Below are positions 18,315 through 28,912 of a stretch of 64,000 nt of DNA, piece by piece. Positions within the stretch are counted from its first letter, which is position 1. Each line of letters starts with the position of its first letter. The stretch spans positions 62,001 through 126,000 of the forward strand of contig CAWELC010000009.1 of NCBI GenBank assembly GCA_963809875.1, in the 5' to 3' direction. A model generated the notes under the pieces. The model saw only the letters and a list, made by a program, of their open reading frames with translations. It was not told the origin of the DNA and searched no databases. This DNA is from JAFGAS01 sp963809875. GTDB taxonomy: Bacteria > Desulfobacterota > Zymogenia > Zymogenales > Zymogenaceae. The position numbers and the translations under genes were made by a program.

Positions 18315-18886
18315 TGGGCGGGTGTGGAATTACCCGAGAGGGGGCGATGGCCCTTGTCAGAGAGCACCTGACCGACCAGGTCCTGGTCAAACACTGTCTG
18401 GCCACCGAGGCGATCATGCGCAGCCTTGCCGGCCGTTTCGGAGAGGACCCTGACACATGGGGCATCGCCGGCCTTCTTCATGACCTTGACTATGCACGAA
18501 ACAAAGGATGCGCCCCGAGCGACATTCCCTCGTGACCGAGACGATCCTCGAGACAGAACGGGGTGTGTGACGAGATCATCGACGCCATCAAGAGCCACAA
18601 TGCCGAGGCCCTCGGTATCGAGCGCACCGATCGTTTCCATTTTGCGCTGACCGCCGCCGAAAACGTCACGGGGCTGATCGTCGCAACGGCGCTGGTCCAG
18701 CCGGACAAGAAGATCGCGCAGGTCAAGCCGTCATCGGTCGTAAAGAGGATGAAGGAAAAGAGCTTTGCCCGATCCGTTTCCCGGGAGGGGATCCTCCTCT
18801 GCGAGCGGATCGAAATGCCGCTCGATCAATTTGTGACCGTAAGCCTTACGGCGATGGGATCGATCGCGGGCGAGCTGGGGCTGTAG
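18314..18886 (+). pseudogene. HD-domain hydrolase-like gene with several frameshifts
   Basis: Starts at ATG 18314 (MGGCGITREGAMALVREHL). The HD signature appears as KHCLATEAIM...WGIAGLLHDLDY, as in small HDIG-type proteins. After 18500 the expected sequence is spread over different frames: HETKDAP, then ERHSLVTETILETERGV, then CDEIIDAIKSHNAEALG from about 18566 to the stop at 18886. The last part (ENVTGLIVATALVQP, SVVKRMKEKSFARSVSREG) matches the usual C-terminus. At least three indels within 60 bases are needed to join the parts. It is either a decaying gene or a poorly sequenced one. HD proteins are metal-dependent phosphohydrolases; the substrate of this subgroup is not known to me. Confidence 0.7.
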
Positions 18887-18967
18887 ACCGGGCAGGGGAC
18901 ACGCAGGGATTCTTCGGGACAGGGCGGCTCGAGTCCGAGCGGAGATATACCGGATGAGGAATTCACG

Positions 18968-21747
18968 ATGATCTCTTGGCGTCCCGCGCTCAGAAGTCTC
19001 GGAATCATAGGCATCCCGCTTCTTATTTTCATTTCCGTATCGGCGGGTCTCCCCGCATTCAGCCCAGGACCCGGATGCCGTTGTGATCACTTCCGTCGGC
19101 ATGGGGGCGCCGCCGTCCGACAGAGGAGTCGCCTGACTCCGCAGCGCCGGCCTATTCGGCGGCGGACGACGCCGCCAAGAAGGCGATCCTTATATATCTC
19201 TACGAAACCCTCGGCCGAGACGATTTCCTCCGGCTCCAGGACGCCATCGATTCCCTGATCATTCCCGACTATCAGAAATACTGCAAGAATATCGAGATAC
19301 TATCGGTCGACTCCCTTCCCGGCGGCGACGTGGTCGTCCTGAAGGCGGCCGTGACCCTTGACGCCGCGGCGCTGGCCGGCTATCTTGAAAATATCAAGAA
19401 GCTCCAGCCAAAACCCGAGGCGCCGCGGAGCCCCTCGGCCGCCGAAAAGGAAATCCTCATCTCCAAGGCGCAGGCGATCTATATCCAGGCCGAGGTCGCC
19501 TCCGATATTCTCCTGGACAGGCTCCGGGGTATCGAGTCTTTCCTGTCGGCGCAGACCATCTTCGAGACGGCCGGGTCCGACGACGGAATCTACCGATGTC
19601 TCATGGGAATCGGGAGGGCGCGCGCGTCCCTCGGAGACGTCACGGCCGCCCGGACGAATTTTGATCGCGCGCTTGAACGGGCCGGCGACCTCAAGAGGCC
19701 GGACTACGTGGGGGCCGCGCGAATAGCGCGGGCCCGGCTCATGTTCGACTCCGGCGATGCGGCCGGGGCGCAGGATGAGCTCGCGAGAGTGATGGACGAC
19801 GCGTCGCTTGCCGGATATCCGGGGATCACCGGGGAGGCGCTGTTGCTCCAGGCCGGGATCGAATACGCCCGGGGCGATTGGGAGTCGGCCCGCGCGGCCG
19901 TCGACCGGACGATCACGATTTTTGAGGGGCTCGCCGATGTAAAGCGGCTCACCCGCGCCCATCTCCTGAAGGGTCTCGTTACACTGGCCGAGGGAGACGG
20001 TCCCGGGGCCGTGACGGCGTTCAAGACCGCAAAGATCCTCGCCGATAAGCTGGATGACGCCGTCTCCCGGGACAAGGCCCTCATCGGGATATCGAGGGCC
20101 TATCGGACGGCGGGGGATCCGAAGAGTGCTTCGCTGTATCTGGCCGATGCGCTCAAGACGGCCCGGGACTCCGGGTGGGTCGCCGGGGAGATCGCGTCGT
20201 TGTGCGAGGAGGCCCGCGTCCGAATTGACCTCGGCGATCCGGCGGGCGCGAAGACGTCGGCCGCCGCAGCCCATGAGCTGGCACTCTCGCAGGGCGACCC
20301 GAGCCTCGCGGCCGCCTCGCTTCTCGTCCTTGGGGAGGCCTCGCGCGCCCTCGGTGCGAACGATGACGCGTTTGACGCGCTCGCGTCCTGCATCGAGGTT
20401 TCCTCCGGGGCCGGGGTCGTCGGCCGGGATATCCCCTTTCTCTTCTTCGGGAATGCCGAGCGCGACGCGGCCCTTTCTCACTTCCTGGCGCTGGCCGTGG
20501 AGCTCGGCCTGGAGAAAAAAGCACTTCCGCTCGTCTATGTCTACGAAGGATCCGACCTCGCGGGAGAACTGCTTTCGGATCCCCCCGGGCTTCCGGAGCG
20601 GGACGCCCAGCTCGTGCGCCTCTATCGGGACGCGGCCATGCGCGCGATCGCGGTTCGAAATGTATCGCTCGACGGAGACTTCACGAAAGTCGCCGACACT
20701 TCCCGCGTGGAGATCGTGCGGCTTGGCGACGAAGCCGACCGGCTCCTGTCGGATATCCGGACGAGGATCGTCCGTGAATCGCCGCGGCTTGCCGCCCTCC
20801 TCGGGATGAAAAACGACGACCCCGCGGGTCTCGCTCGCGTCCTGCCGGAGGGTGCTGCCTTTGTCAAGTTCCTGGTGTACAGGGATGGCGCGTTCGCGCA
20901 CGTCATCACCCGGAGGGGGGCACGGCTGGTGAGGCTCGGCGGCGGGTATGAAGAAATCATGACGGCGGCGGGCAAGGTGAAAGACACCGTGAGACCGGCG
21001 GGAGCCGCCAACGGCGGGAGTGGCGGCGAGATTTCTCTTGCCTTTACGGAGGCCGCCACGGGCCTCTCGTCGCTCCTGGTCTCACCCATCCTGTCCGAGC
21101 TTGCCGGGGTCACGACCATCGGGATATCACCGGCAACGGCCTTCTCGGCTCTGCCGATTCAGGCCCTGGGCCGGTACGACGATGACGGCCGGTTTGTGTT
21201 CCTCGGCCGGGAATATACCGTCTTTGAAACCTCGTCCCTTTGGCCGCGTGTCGCCCCGGCGCCGCCTTTGGCGGCGGTTAGCGGCGATGTCGTTGTCGTC
21301 GGAGACGAGGGACTCCTCGGCCAAGACCCGGCCGTCCCGGTGATTGCCGATGAGACGGCCGGCGGCGGAGCGCAGGAAGAAAGCGGGACGGCCGGAGAAG
21401 AGCGCGGCCCCCGGGTTATCCATTACGACGCGGACGCCCGGTGGTGGGAAGCGCGCGGACAGCTCGTCGTCCTCCCGGACAAGAGTCTATGGGGCGTGTC
21501 GGATTTCTCCCGGATCGAGTATCTGTCGCTCATGACACCCACTCCCGTTCTGGTGGTACCGGGGGAGGCCGGGCGGGACGAGGCGTCGGCTTTCCTGAAG
21601 GCGATGGTCACCGCGACGGGGGATGGGGCCGTGCTCGGCGGGTATGGCAGTGCGGTAAGGTCGTCGGCCGAAGGCTCTCTCTCGGGAGGGTCTCTGGATT
21701 GGGTATTGTTTACGCTGATGAGCACTTTTATAAGCGGGCAGAAATGA
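18968..21747 (+). CDS. Secreted TPR protein with CHAT-like C-terminal domain (frameshifted near the N-terminus)
   Basis: The signal peptide (SLGIIGIPLLIFISVSAG) starts at ATG 18968. The next piece (DPDAVVITSVGMGAPPSD) lies in another frame, and the rest runs from about 19085 in a third frame. Two indels between 19050 and 19140 rejoin them. The body is a long row of TPR-like helices (about 19480-20780). The C-terminal third (VKFLVYRDGAFAHVITRRGA, LLVSPILSELAGVTTIGISP, YTVFETSSLW) follows the pattern of CHAT domains, the caspase-like fold. The expected catalytic His-Gly and Cys motifs are not obvious; the cysteine region reads EYLSLMTPTPVLVVPGEAG. So it may be inactive. Its end overlaps the next gene (ATGA), forming a unit with the giant TPR protein. 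Confidence 0.7.
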
Positions 21748-24700
21748 AGCGAATCATCGTGCTGTTGACCATAGTCCTGGCTCTATTCGTTACGTACGTA
21801 CCGCTCCTCCGGGGCCAGTCGGATAATTCCGACTACCTCTCGGCCATGTCCCGGGGCGATTTCTATTTGAACAACGGGGAGTATGCCGAGGCACTCAAAC
21901 AGTTTGAGGCGGCCTACGCCGCGACCCCGGGCGATCCCCGGCCGAAGAACAAGATCGGCCTGGTCTATCTCAAAATGGGAGACAGGGACGCCGCCGTCCG
22001 GGCCTTTCGCGAGGCGGTGGCCGTCGACCCCAACTACTTTGAGGGCTTTTTCAACCTCGGCAAGACCTATCTCGAGGATAAGCGCTATAAGGACGCCGCC
22101 GAGAGCCTGACGAGGGCCGTGGATCTCGTGCAGGACTCCTTCATCGCCTATAATTACCTCGGTGACGCGCTGCTGGGGCTGGAAGATCGAGACGGGGCGC
22201 TTTCTGCGTACAACCGGGCCGCGGACATAAAACCTGACTATACCGAGGCCTATATCAAGATCGGGAAGCTCCTGGAGGCCGAAGGGTTGACCGGGGAGGC
22301 GATAACGGCCTACCGGAAGGCGGCCGAGACCGCCGGGGCTTCTCCCGAAGGGCTCATGCTCCTGGCGCGGCTTTCTTTTGACATCGGCAGCTTCGATAAG
22401 GCAAAGGAAGCCCTGGACACTATTCTGTCGTCGGAGCCGGCCAATTTTGACGCGCTGATGCTGGCGGCCGAGACCGCCGTTGCTTTGGGTGATCTCCAGA
22501 AGGCCATCGGCTACCTGGATCAGGCCGAAACGCTGCGGCCGGCCGATCCGAATATCTACATCCTCAAGGGAAGGATCCTCTCGGAAAGGTCGGAATACGC
22601 CGAGACGGTAAAGGTCCTCACGAAGGCCCTGGACCTGGCCGGTGACGACCCGAGCGTCCTGACGGAACTGGGCAAAACCTACCTGGCGACCGGCGACAAC
22701 GATAAGGCCATAACCATCTTTTCCCGGGCGCTTGCCTTGAGCCCGAAGAACGCCGACATACACTACGGCCTGGGCGTCGCCTACGCCGGGAAAGGCGAAA
22801 ACATCATGGCGGAGCAGTTCCTGAACGACGCGGTGGTGCTGGACGCGACCCATTACCTGGCCTACGACGAGCTGGGAACGGTGCTCGTCGCCGAGGGTAA
22901 GCCCCGGGACGCCATGGCGGCGTATCTGCGGGCGGTGGAGATCAACCCCGATTTTGTCGACGGGTATGACCACATCGGCAAGGTGGCCCTGTCCACCGGG
23001 GACATCGACCGGGCGATTTCGGTCTACGAAGGTGTGCTGTCGATACGTCCGGACTTCTACCCCGCCTATTTGGCCATCGGGCGGTCCTACGCGTCCTTCG
23101 GGAGGTTCAAGGATGCCGCGGCAACCCTCGAGAAGGTTATCAAACTGAAACCCGACTACGGCGAAGCCTACGTGGAGCTCTCGCAGGTCTACCTGAAGAT
23201 GGGGGAGAGAAAGAAGGCGATCGCCGCGGTCGACAAAGCCGTCAGGATAAACGCCGGTTACGCGCCCGCCTACTTCTACAAGGCCAAGATCTATGTCGAG
23301 GCGGGGGACCTCAAATCGGCAGTGGCGTCCTACAGGAAGGCCATCGAGACGGACCCAAAGTACGTCGACGCGTACCTCTCCCTCGGCGGCCTGCTGGGCT
23401 TCCTGGGCCAGCGGGACGAGGCCATAGAGACCTATCGGAAGGTCATCGAGATCGACCCCAAGAACACCGAAGCCCTCTATGCCCTCGGCGACGTCTATAT
23501 CAACATGGGGGAGAAGGCCAACGGCATGGCGTTTCTGGATATGGCCCTCAAGATCGACCCCCGGTTCTTCGATGCCCTGATCCTTTCCGCTGAGACCTAC
23601 CTTGACAATCGGGAGCTGGATTCGGCGATGGACTACTATGAGCGGGCCAAGGACATCAGACCCGGCAAACGCGCGATCCTACAAGGGGATCGGGAAGGTC
23701 TATTATTACCGGGAAGAGTATGACAAGTCGATTGCGGCCTACGAGGAATCGCTGAGGCTCGATCCCGACCAGTTCATGGTCTACTACAGCCTCGGCCAGG
23801 TCTACTGGAAGCTTTCAGACAGCGAGCGGGCGATCGAGAACTACGAAAAGTCCGCCGAGCTTTCTCCCGAGAACTACCTGGCTTACTACCAGATCGGGAT
23901 ATTGAGGATGGAAAAGAACGATACCCCCGGCGCCCTCGACTATTTTAAGAAGGCGGTATCGTACTCGCCCGAATATGTGGACGGCCTGTTCATGCTCGGG
24001 CTTGCCTACCACCAGCTGGGAAACTACGATGAGGGGGCAAAAGCCCTCAAGAAGGCCCTGGAGGTCAAACCCGATTATAAGGACGCGATGCTGCTTTTGG
24101 GTCAGTGCTATTTTGACGCGGGGACGTATGAAAAGGCCCTTTCGGTCTTCAACGACCTTCTCGACAAGGACCCCAACAACGTCCAGTCGATGCTCTACGT
24201 AGCCGAGTGCTACTCAAATACCGGGCAGTATAAGCTGGCGGTCGACACCATCTGGAAGGCCCTCGAGATCGAGCCGGATAACGGCGACCTCTACTTTGTC
24301 CTGGGTACGAACTATGTCAAGCTCGGATCTTACGACGAGGCGATCTCGGCCTTCAATAACGTCGTTCGCATCCAGCCCGACAACTACAAGGCCCACTACA
24401 ACCTCGGGGTCATCTTCGCCGTGCGGGGCTGGTCGGAGGAGGCCATGCTCTCACTGAAGCGCTGCCTCTCCATCAAGCCCGACTACGACGCGGCGCTCGA
24501 AAAGCTCCGGGAGTTCAACACGAACCTCATGGCGAGCTACCCCGACGACGTCCAGCCCTACATCGACCTCGGCGACGGATTGAGAATCGCCGGGAAATAC
24601 GAGGAGGCGATATCTTACCTCGAACAGGCCCGGGAAAGGGCGCCCGACAACCCCGAGGTCTATTATCTTCTCGGACAGTGCTACTCACGCGTGGGCCAAT

Positions 24701-25263
24701 ACGACAAGGCGGTGGAGCTGTTGAACGCCGCTCTGGCGACAAAGGCCGACGATTACGACGCCCTGCTGGAGCTTGCCAAGACGTACGAGGCCATGGGCGA
24801 CGGCGAGAAGGCCCAGGCTTCCTATCGGGGGCTGGAAAAACTCAAGCCAAAAGACTACGCCACCTATCGCGCCATCGGGGACTACTATATCAGGACGGGA
24901 AGCGTAGGCGATGCCCTGGCCTCCTATGAGAAGGGGCTGGCGCTCGACCCGAGCGACTACGCGTTCTGGGCCGATACGGCGCTCATCTACGCCCGGGAAA
25001 ACAAGAAGATCGACCGCGCCAAGAAGCTCGCCGACCGGTCCCTGGTCCTCAAGGCGGAAAACCCCCTCGGCACCAAGGCCCTGGGCTACGCATATTACCG
25101 AATGAAGAACTATCCCGAAGCGCAAAAATACCTGACGGCCGCAAAAAACTCCCTTCCCGACGACACCGAGATCACGGAGCTGCTGGCGGCCATTCCCCAA
25201 AAGGGCCCGACGGAAACGAAAGCTGCCAGCGGAAACGAAAACTCCGGAGGCTACGGACAATAA
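21744..25263 (+). CDS. Giant TPR-repeat protein, single frameshift near 23,680
   Basis: ATG 21744 overlaps the preceding stop. A signal peptide or anchor (IIVLLTIVLALFVTYVPLL) precedes almost continuous 34-residue TPR units, roughly thirty, with the usual pattern (AYNYLGDALLGLEDRDGALSAY; PDYGEAYVELSQVYLKMGER). The first frame stops at 23723. The repeat continues without loss in the next frame from SYKGIGKVYYYREEYDKS, so one base has been gained or lost between about 23665 and 23685. Joined, it encodes about 1170 residues and ends at 25263 with a short polar tail. TPR arrays bind other proteins, and an exported or membrane-anchored scaffold is likely. It is coupled to the CHAT-like TPR protein upstream. 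Confidence 0.8.
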
Positions 25264-25438
25264 CTGAGACGGGTCAGCCGATCGAGGAGCCATCCCCGGG
25301 CGGTGCCCGCCCCGCGCATCCATCGCCGGGGTCCGATCACTCTTCCTGGCTCGGCGGTCGCCCGGCACGGACGGACATCGATCTTTGTGCCGCCGGCGGC
25401 GGGCCGCGACCTCGCGTATCGATGAAAGGAGGGGCTTC

Positions 25439-26303
25439 ATGACCACAAAGACCCCGCGCGATGCACGGCAGGCCCTCGCCCGGGTCCGGGAGGCGGCCGA
25501 CTACATCCTTCTGAAGACCAACCTCCGCCCCAAAACCGCGGTCATCCTGGGTACGGGGCTCTCGGGTATAGCCGACGTGATGGAGACGGAGTTGACCATC
25601 CCGTACGGAGAGATACCCCATTTCCCGGTATCGACGGTGCCGGGTCATCCCGGGATCCTGCGCATCGGGCGCATCGGTAACCGCGAGGCGGCGGTACTGG
25701 AGGGACGTTTTCACCTCTACGAAGGATACGAGCCCAGCCAGATCGCACTGCCCATCCGGGTGCTCTCCGTGATGGGGATCGAAAATCTGATCGTCACCAA
25801 CTCGGCCGGCGGCCTGAACCCCCTGTTTGCCGCGGGCGAGATCATGGTCATCCACGACCACATCAACGCCACGGGCGCAAACCCGCTGGTCGGGGCTCGA
25901 CCTCGACGTGGTCGGCCCGCGATTTCCCGACATGTCGCGCGCCTACGACCGCGACCTTATCCGGACGGCCGAGGCCGAGGCCGGGCGCCTGGGGATCCGG
26001 CTTAACCGCGGGGTCTATATCGGGATACTGGGCCCGAGCCTCGAAACCCCGGCGGAGACCAGGATGTTTCGGAGCTTCGGGGCCGACGCGCTCGGGATGT
26101 CCACGATCATGGAGGTGATCGCCGCCCGCCACGTGGGGATGCGGGTGTTGGGGCTTTCCATGATTGCCAACGTCAACCTGCCCGATGCCATGGAGCCGAT
26201 CCTGATCGACGATATCATGACGACGGTCGGCAAAGCGGGACCGGATCTGATACGGCTGATCGCCGCGATCGTGGAGCGGATGGAGGAAAAGACCGATCTA
26301 TGA
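25439..26303 (+). CDS. punA: Purine-nucleoside phosphorylase (PNP/MTAP family), frameshifted
   Basis: ATG 25439 has a strong site (AAAGGAGGGG). The family motifs are in order: ILGTGLSG, PHFPVSTVPGHPG, LEGRFHLYEGY, NSAGGLN, then in the next frame VVGPRFPDMSRAYD, GILGPSLETPAE and ADALGMSTIMEVIAARH. The shift falls at GTCGGGGCTC near 25890; one G fewer restores GLDLDVVG, so it looks like a homopolymer indel. Joined, it is about 288 residues, normal for trimeric PNP. The enzyme splits purine nucleosides with phosphate to free base and ribose-1-phosphate. Its end overlaps the start of the deaminase (ATGA), which supports a shared purine or methylthioadenosine salvage role. Confidence 0.88.
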
Positions 26304-27628
26304 GCGGGAAGATTCACGCGGACCTGATGATCCGGGGCGGCACACTCCTTACGATGGAGGACGGCCGCCCCATCGAGAACGGCGCGGTGGCGATCGCCCG
26401 GGACACGATCGCCTTTGTCGGTACGGCTGACGAGGCGGCCCGCCTCTGCACGGCCACTAACGAGATCGACGCCGCCGGCTGCGTCGTCATGCCGGGGCTG
26501 ATCAACGGCCATACCCACGCGGCCATGAGCCTCTTTCGGGGCATTGCCGACGACCTGGAGCTTGAGCGGTGGCTTTGCGACTATATCTTTCCCGCCGAGA
26601 AACAGAACCTCGACGACGCGTTCGTCTACTGGGGGACGAAGCTCGCCTGCGTCGAGATGCTGCTCGGCGGGGTGACGACCTTCTGCGACATGTACCTCTT
26701 CGAGGATTCCGCCGCCCGGGCGGCCAAAGAGATGGGCATGCGGGCGGTGCTGGGGGAGGTGCTCTATGACTTTGATTCCCCCAACTATGGTCCCATCGAG
26801 AAGGGCTTTGAGTATACCGAGGCGCTGATAAAGGCGTGGAAAGGCGATCCCCTCATCTTTCCCTCGGTGCAGCCCCACGCGCTGGATACCTGCGCGCCGT
26901 CGCTGCTTCAACGGTCGGCCGAGATCGCCGGTCTGCACGGCGTTCCCCTTATCATCCATATCTCCGAATCGAGGGCCAGCGTCGATCACGTCAGGAAGAA
27001 CTACGGCAAGGACCCTTTTCATTACCTCGACGACCTGGGGGTGCTGTCTGACCGTTTCGTGGCGCTGCACGCCGTCTGGGTGACGGACGCCGAGATGGAG
27101 ATCATGCGCTCCCGGGGCGTATCGGTGGTGACCAATCCCGAGAGCAACATGAAGCTCGCCTCCGGGTGGGCGCCGGTGCACCGGTACCTCGAACACGGGA
27201 TCACCGTTGGGCTCGGTACCGACGGGTGCGCCAGCAACAACGACCTTGACCTCTTCGGGGAGATGGATACCCTGGCCAAGCTCCACAAGGTCTACGACGC
27301 CGACCCCACGCACATGGAGGCAAAGAGCGTCCTTCAGACCGCCACGAAAAACGGGGCGCGCGCCCTCGGCCTGGGCGACCTCGTCGGGACGCTTACCGTC
27401 GGCAAGAAGGCCGATATCATCGTCGTAGATTTCGACAAACCCCACCTGACGCCGGTCTATAACCCCTACTCCCACCTGGTCTATGCCGCCAAATCGAGCG
27501 ACGTGCGCGACGTGGTGGTCAACGGGGAGCTCCTGGTCCGTGAAGGACGCCTGACGAAAGCGGATGCTGCCGAGATCATGGCAAAGGGGAGGGAGCTGGC
27601 GGAAAGGGTGAGGAAGTCGTTGGGCTGA
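26300..27628 (+). CDS. mtaD: 5'-methylthioadenosine/S-adenosylhomocysteine deaminase
   Basis: A 442-residue amidohydrolase of the MtaD/TrzN group. Metal ligands are visible in GLINGHTHAAMS (HxH) and LIIHISES; the late Asp lies in LGTDGCASNNDLD. It deaminates 5'-methylthioadenosine and S-adenosylhomocysteine to the inosine forms, which a nucleoside phosphorylase can then cleave. That enzyme is encoded directly upstream with a four-base overlap, so the pair forms a plausible MTA/SAH salvage route. Activity on other aminated purines or pterins is possible in this family. Confidence 0.92.
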   Translation: MSGKIHADLMIRGGTLLTMEDGRPIENGAVAIARDTIAFVGTADEAARLCTATNEIDAAGCVVMPGLINGHTHAAMSLFRGIADDLELERWLCDYIFPAEKQNLDDAFVYWGTKLACVEMLLGGVTTFCDMYLFEDSAARAAKEMGMRAVLGEVLYDFDSPNYGPIEKGFEYTEALIKAWKGDPLIFPSVQPHALDTCAPSLLQRSAEIAGLHGVPLIIHISESRASVDHVRKNYGKDPFHYLDDLGVLSDRFVALHAVWVTDAEMEIMRSRGVSVVTNPESNMKLASGWAPVHRYLEHGITVGLGTDGCASNNDLDLFGEMDTLAKLHKVYDADPTHMEAKSVLQTATKNGARALGLGDLVGTLTVGKKADIIVVDFDKPHLTPVYNPYSHLVYAAKSSDVRDVVVNGELLVREGRLTKADAAEIMAKGRELAERVRKSLG

Positions 27629-27659
27629 GAGCCGGAGAATTAACCGTACCCTATAGACG

Positions 27660-27743
27660 GAATTAAGGGGACACAATACTTAATTCATTCTTCTCAATCC
27701 AAGCAGAGGGTTTTACGAATTAAGTATTGTGTCCCCTTAATTC
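27660..27743. repeat. Left hairpin of the transposase unit (27-bp perfect inverted repeat)
   Basis: Arms 27660-27686 and 27717-27743 are exact reverse complements over 27 bases, with a 30-base loop. Each arm is itself partly palindromic (GAATTAAG...CTTAATTC) around a GGGGACAC core. It lies 36 bases before the transposase start, the arrangement expected for REP-type structures recognised by RAYT transposases. Confidence 0.85.
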
Positions 27744-27779
27744 ATTGACATTGCCTAACTGCGCTTATATACTCTCTCC

Positions 27780-28451
27780 ATGGCAAGATTAGCACGGGTT
27801 GTTGCGCCGGGCTTCCCCCATCACGTCATGCAACGCGGCAACAGGCGTCAACTGACCTTCCTTTCGGATAACGACTATCGTGAGTATCTTCGCCTTCTTT
27901 CTCAATACTCCAAGAAATATTCTGTCGAAATATGGGCATATTGTCTTATGCCGAACCATGTTCACCTCGTTGCTATGCCCCGGACAGAGGAAGGCCTGAA
28001 GCGGGCTATCGGCGAGACGCATCGCAATTATACACGTCTTATAAACACTCGGGAAGGATGGCAGGGCTATCTCTGGCAGGGACGATTCTCATCGTATCCG
28101 ATGGACGAGCAGTATACCGTGGCGGCTTCACGGTATATAGAGATGAATCCGGTAAGGGCCAACCTCGTTAAACGACCGCTGGACTGGCGGTGGAGCAGTG
28201 CCAGGGCGCATATCGATCGGAGAGATGATGGTCTGTTGACAACACAGCCTCTTCTTGGAATGGTGGGGGATTGGGAGGCGTTTCTGAAAGAGGAACAATC
28301 GTATATCTCGGATATCCGCAATCACGCCAAGACCGGAAGGCCTCTCGGGTCGAGAGATTTTATATCCGGATTGGAGAAGGAACTAAACCGAGAGCTCTCC
28401 AGAAAGAGGCCGGGGCCGAAAAAGAAGGGAATTACGGGGACACGTACCTAA
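27780..28451 (+). CDS. REP-associated tyrosine transposase (Y1/HUH family)
   Basis: A 223-residue transposase of the Y1_Tnp fold. It has the N-terminal signature HHVMQRGNRRQLTF, the HUH metal motif in LMPNHVHLVAMP, and the segment ASRYIEMNPVRANLV that contains the likely catalytic tyrosine. The basic C-terminus (SRKRPGPKKKG) is common in RAYT proteins. The last codons and the TAA at 28449-28451 lie inside the left arm of the downstream hairpin. The gene appears intact. Confidence 0.92.
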   Translation: MARLARVVAPGFPHHVMQRGNRRQLTFLSDNDYREYLRLLSQYSKKYSVEIWAYCLMPNHVHLVAMPRTEEGLKRAIGETHRNYTRLINTREGWQGYLWQGRFSSYPMDEQYTVAASRYIEMNPVRANLVKRPLDWRWSSARAHIDRRDDGLLTTQPLLGMVGDWEAFLKEEQSYISDIRNHAKTGRPLGSRDFISGLEKELNRELSRKRPGPKKKGITGTRT

Positions 28452-28509
28452 TTCGTTTGACTTTGTTTGCTATAATAAAGATGAATTAGGAACGTGTCCC
28501 CGTAATTCC
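28428..28509. repeat. Right hairpin of the transposase unit (26 of 27 matched)
   Basis: Arms 28428-28454 and 28483-28509 pair over 27 bases with one mismatch and enclose a 28-base loop. The GGGGACAC core is shared with the left hairpin. It overlaps the transposase stop codon and could also serve as its terminator. Confidence 0.85.
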
Positions 28510-28546
28510 GGTACCTCCGTCATACCGGCGGGTTTGGTGTTTAGCT

Positions 28547-28912
28547 ATGATCATAAAAAGAACGAAGAGCGTAAACGAGATCACCGCCGCCGATTCCACA
28601 CCGATCAAAGAGCTCCTGTCGCCGCTCAAAGACTCCGTTGCGGTGCACTACTCCGTCGCGGTCGCCCGGATGCCGAAGGGCGCCCGAAACCTCCCCCATC
28701 GCCTCAAGACCTCGTCCGAGCTCTTCATCGTCACCGAGGGCCACGGCATCATGCACGTGGGGGACGAGGCGTCCGAGGTCTCGGCGGGCGCGATCGTCTA
28801 TGTCCCCCCGGGGGCACTCCAGTGGACGGAGAACAGTGGCGGCAGCGACCTCGTCTTCTACTGCATCGTCGATCCGGCCTGGCGGGCCGAGGACGAGTCG
28901 GTGGTCGTATGA
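28547..28912 (+). CDS. Cupin-domain protein
   Basis: A 121-residue single-domain cupin. Motif 1 is present as PHRLKTSSELFIVTEGHG (His, Glu and Gly in place; the second metal His is replaced). Motif 2 is VSAGAIVYVPPGALQWTEN, where the usual histidine is replaced by Gln or missing. A metal site may therefore be incomplete, so it could bind a ligand rather than act as an enzyme. Its stop overlaps the start of the next deaminase (ATGA), tying it to nucleoside or amidohydrolase metabolism. The start lies 37 bases after the transposase hairpin. Confidence 0.85.
   Translation: MIIKRTKSVNEITAADSTPIKELLSPLKDSVAVHYSVAVARMPKGARNLPHRLKTSSELFIVTEGHGIMHVGDEASEVSAGAIVYVPPGALQWTENSGGSDLVFYCIVDPAWRAEDESVVV

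Larger units (their letters stand above)
27660..28509 (+). mobile_element. RAYT/REP-type transposase unit bounded by two hairpins
   Basis: A compact 850-base unit: left hairpin, one HUH transposase gene, right hairpin. Both hairpins share the GGGGACAC core and AATT-rich ends but are not identical. RAYT transposases (IS200/IS605-related) act on such palindromes through single-stranded DNA. The unit sits between two related deaminase genes, which suggests it inserted into what was once one operon. No target duplication was seen, as expected for this class. Confidence 0.75.

Noticed and set aside
19300..20901. 533-codon open frame on the minus strand
   Set aside because: It mirrors the codon bias of the plus-strand TPR/CHAT gene, has an arginine/glycine/proline-rich product and no recognisable motif.
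26015..27676. 553-codon open frame opposite the deaminase gene
   Set aside because: It lies antisense to a gene with full catalytic motifs; high GC at third positions explains long antisense frames here.
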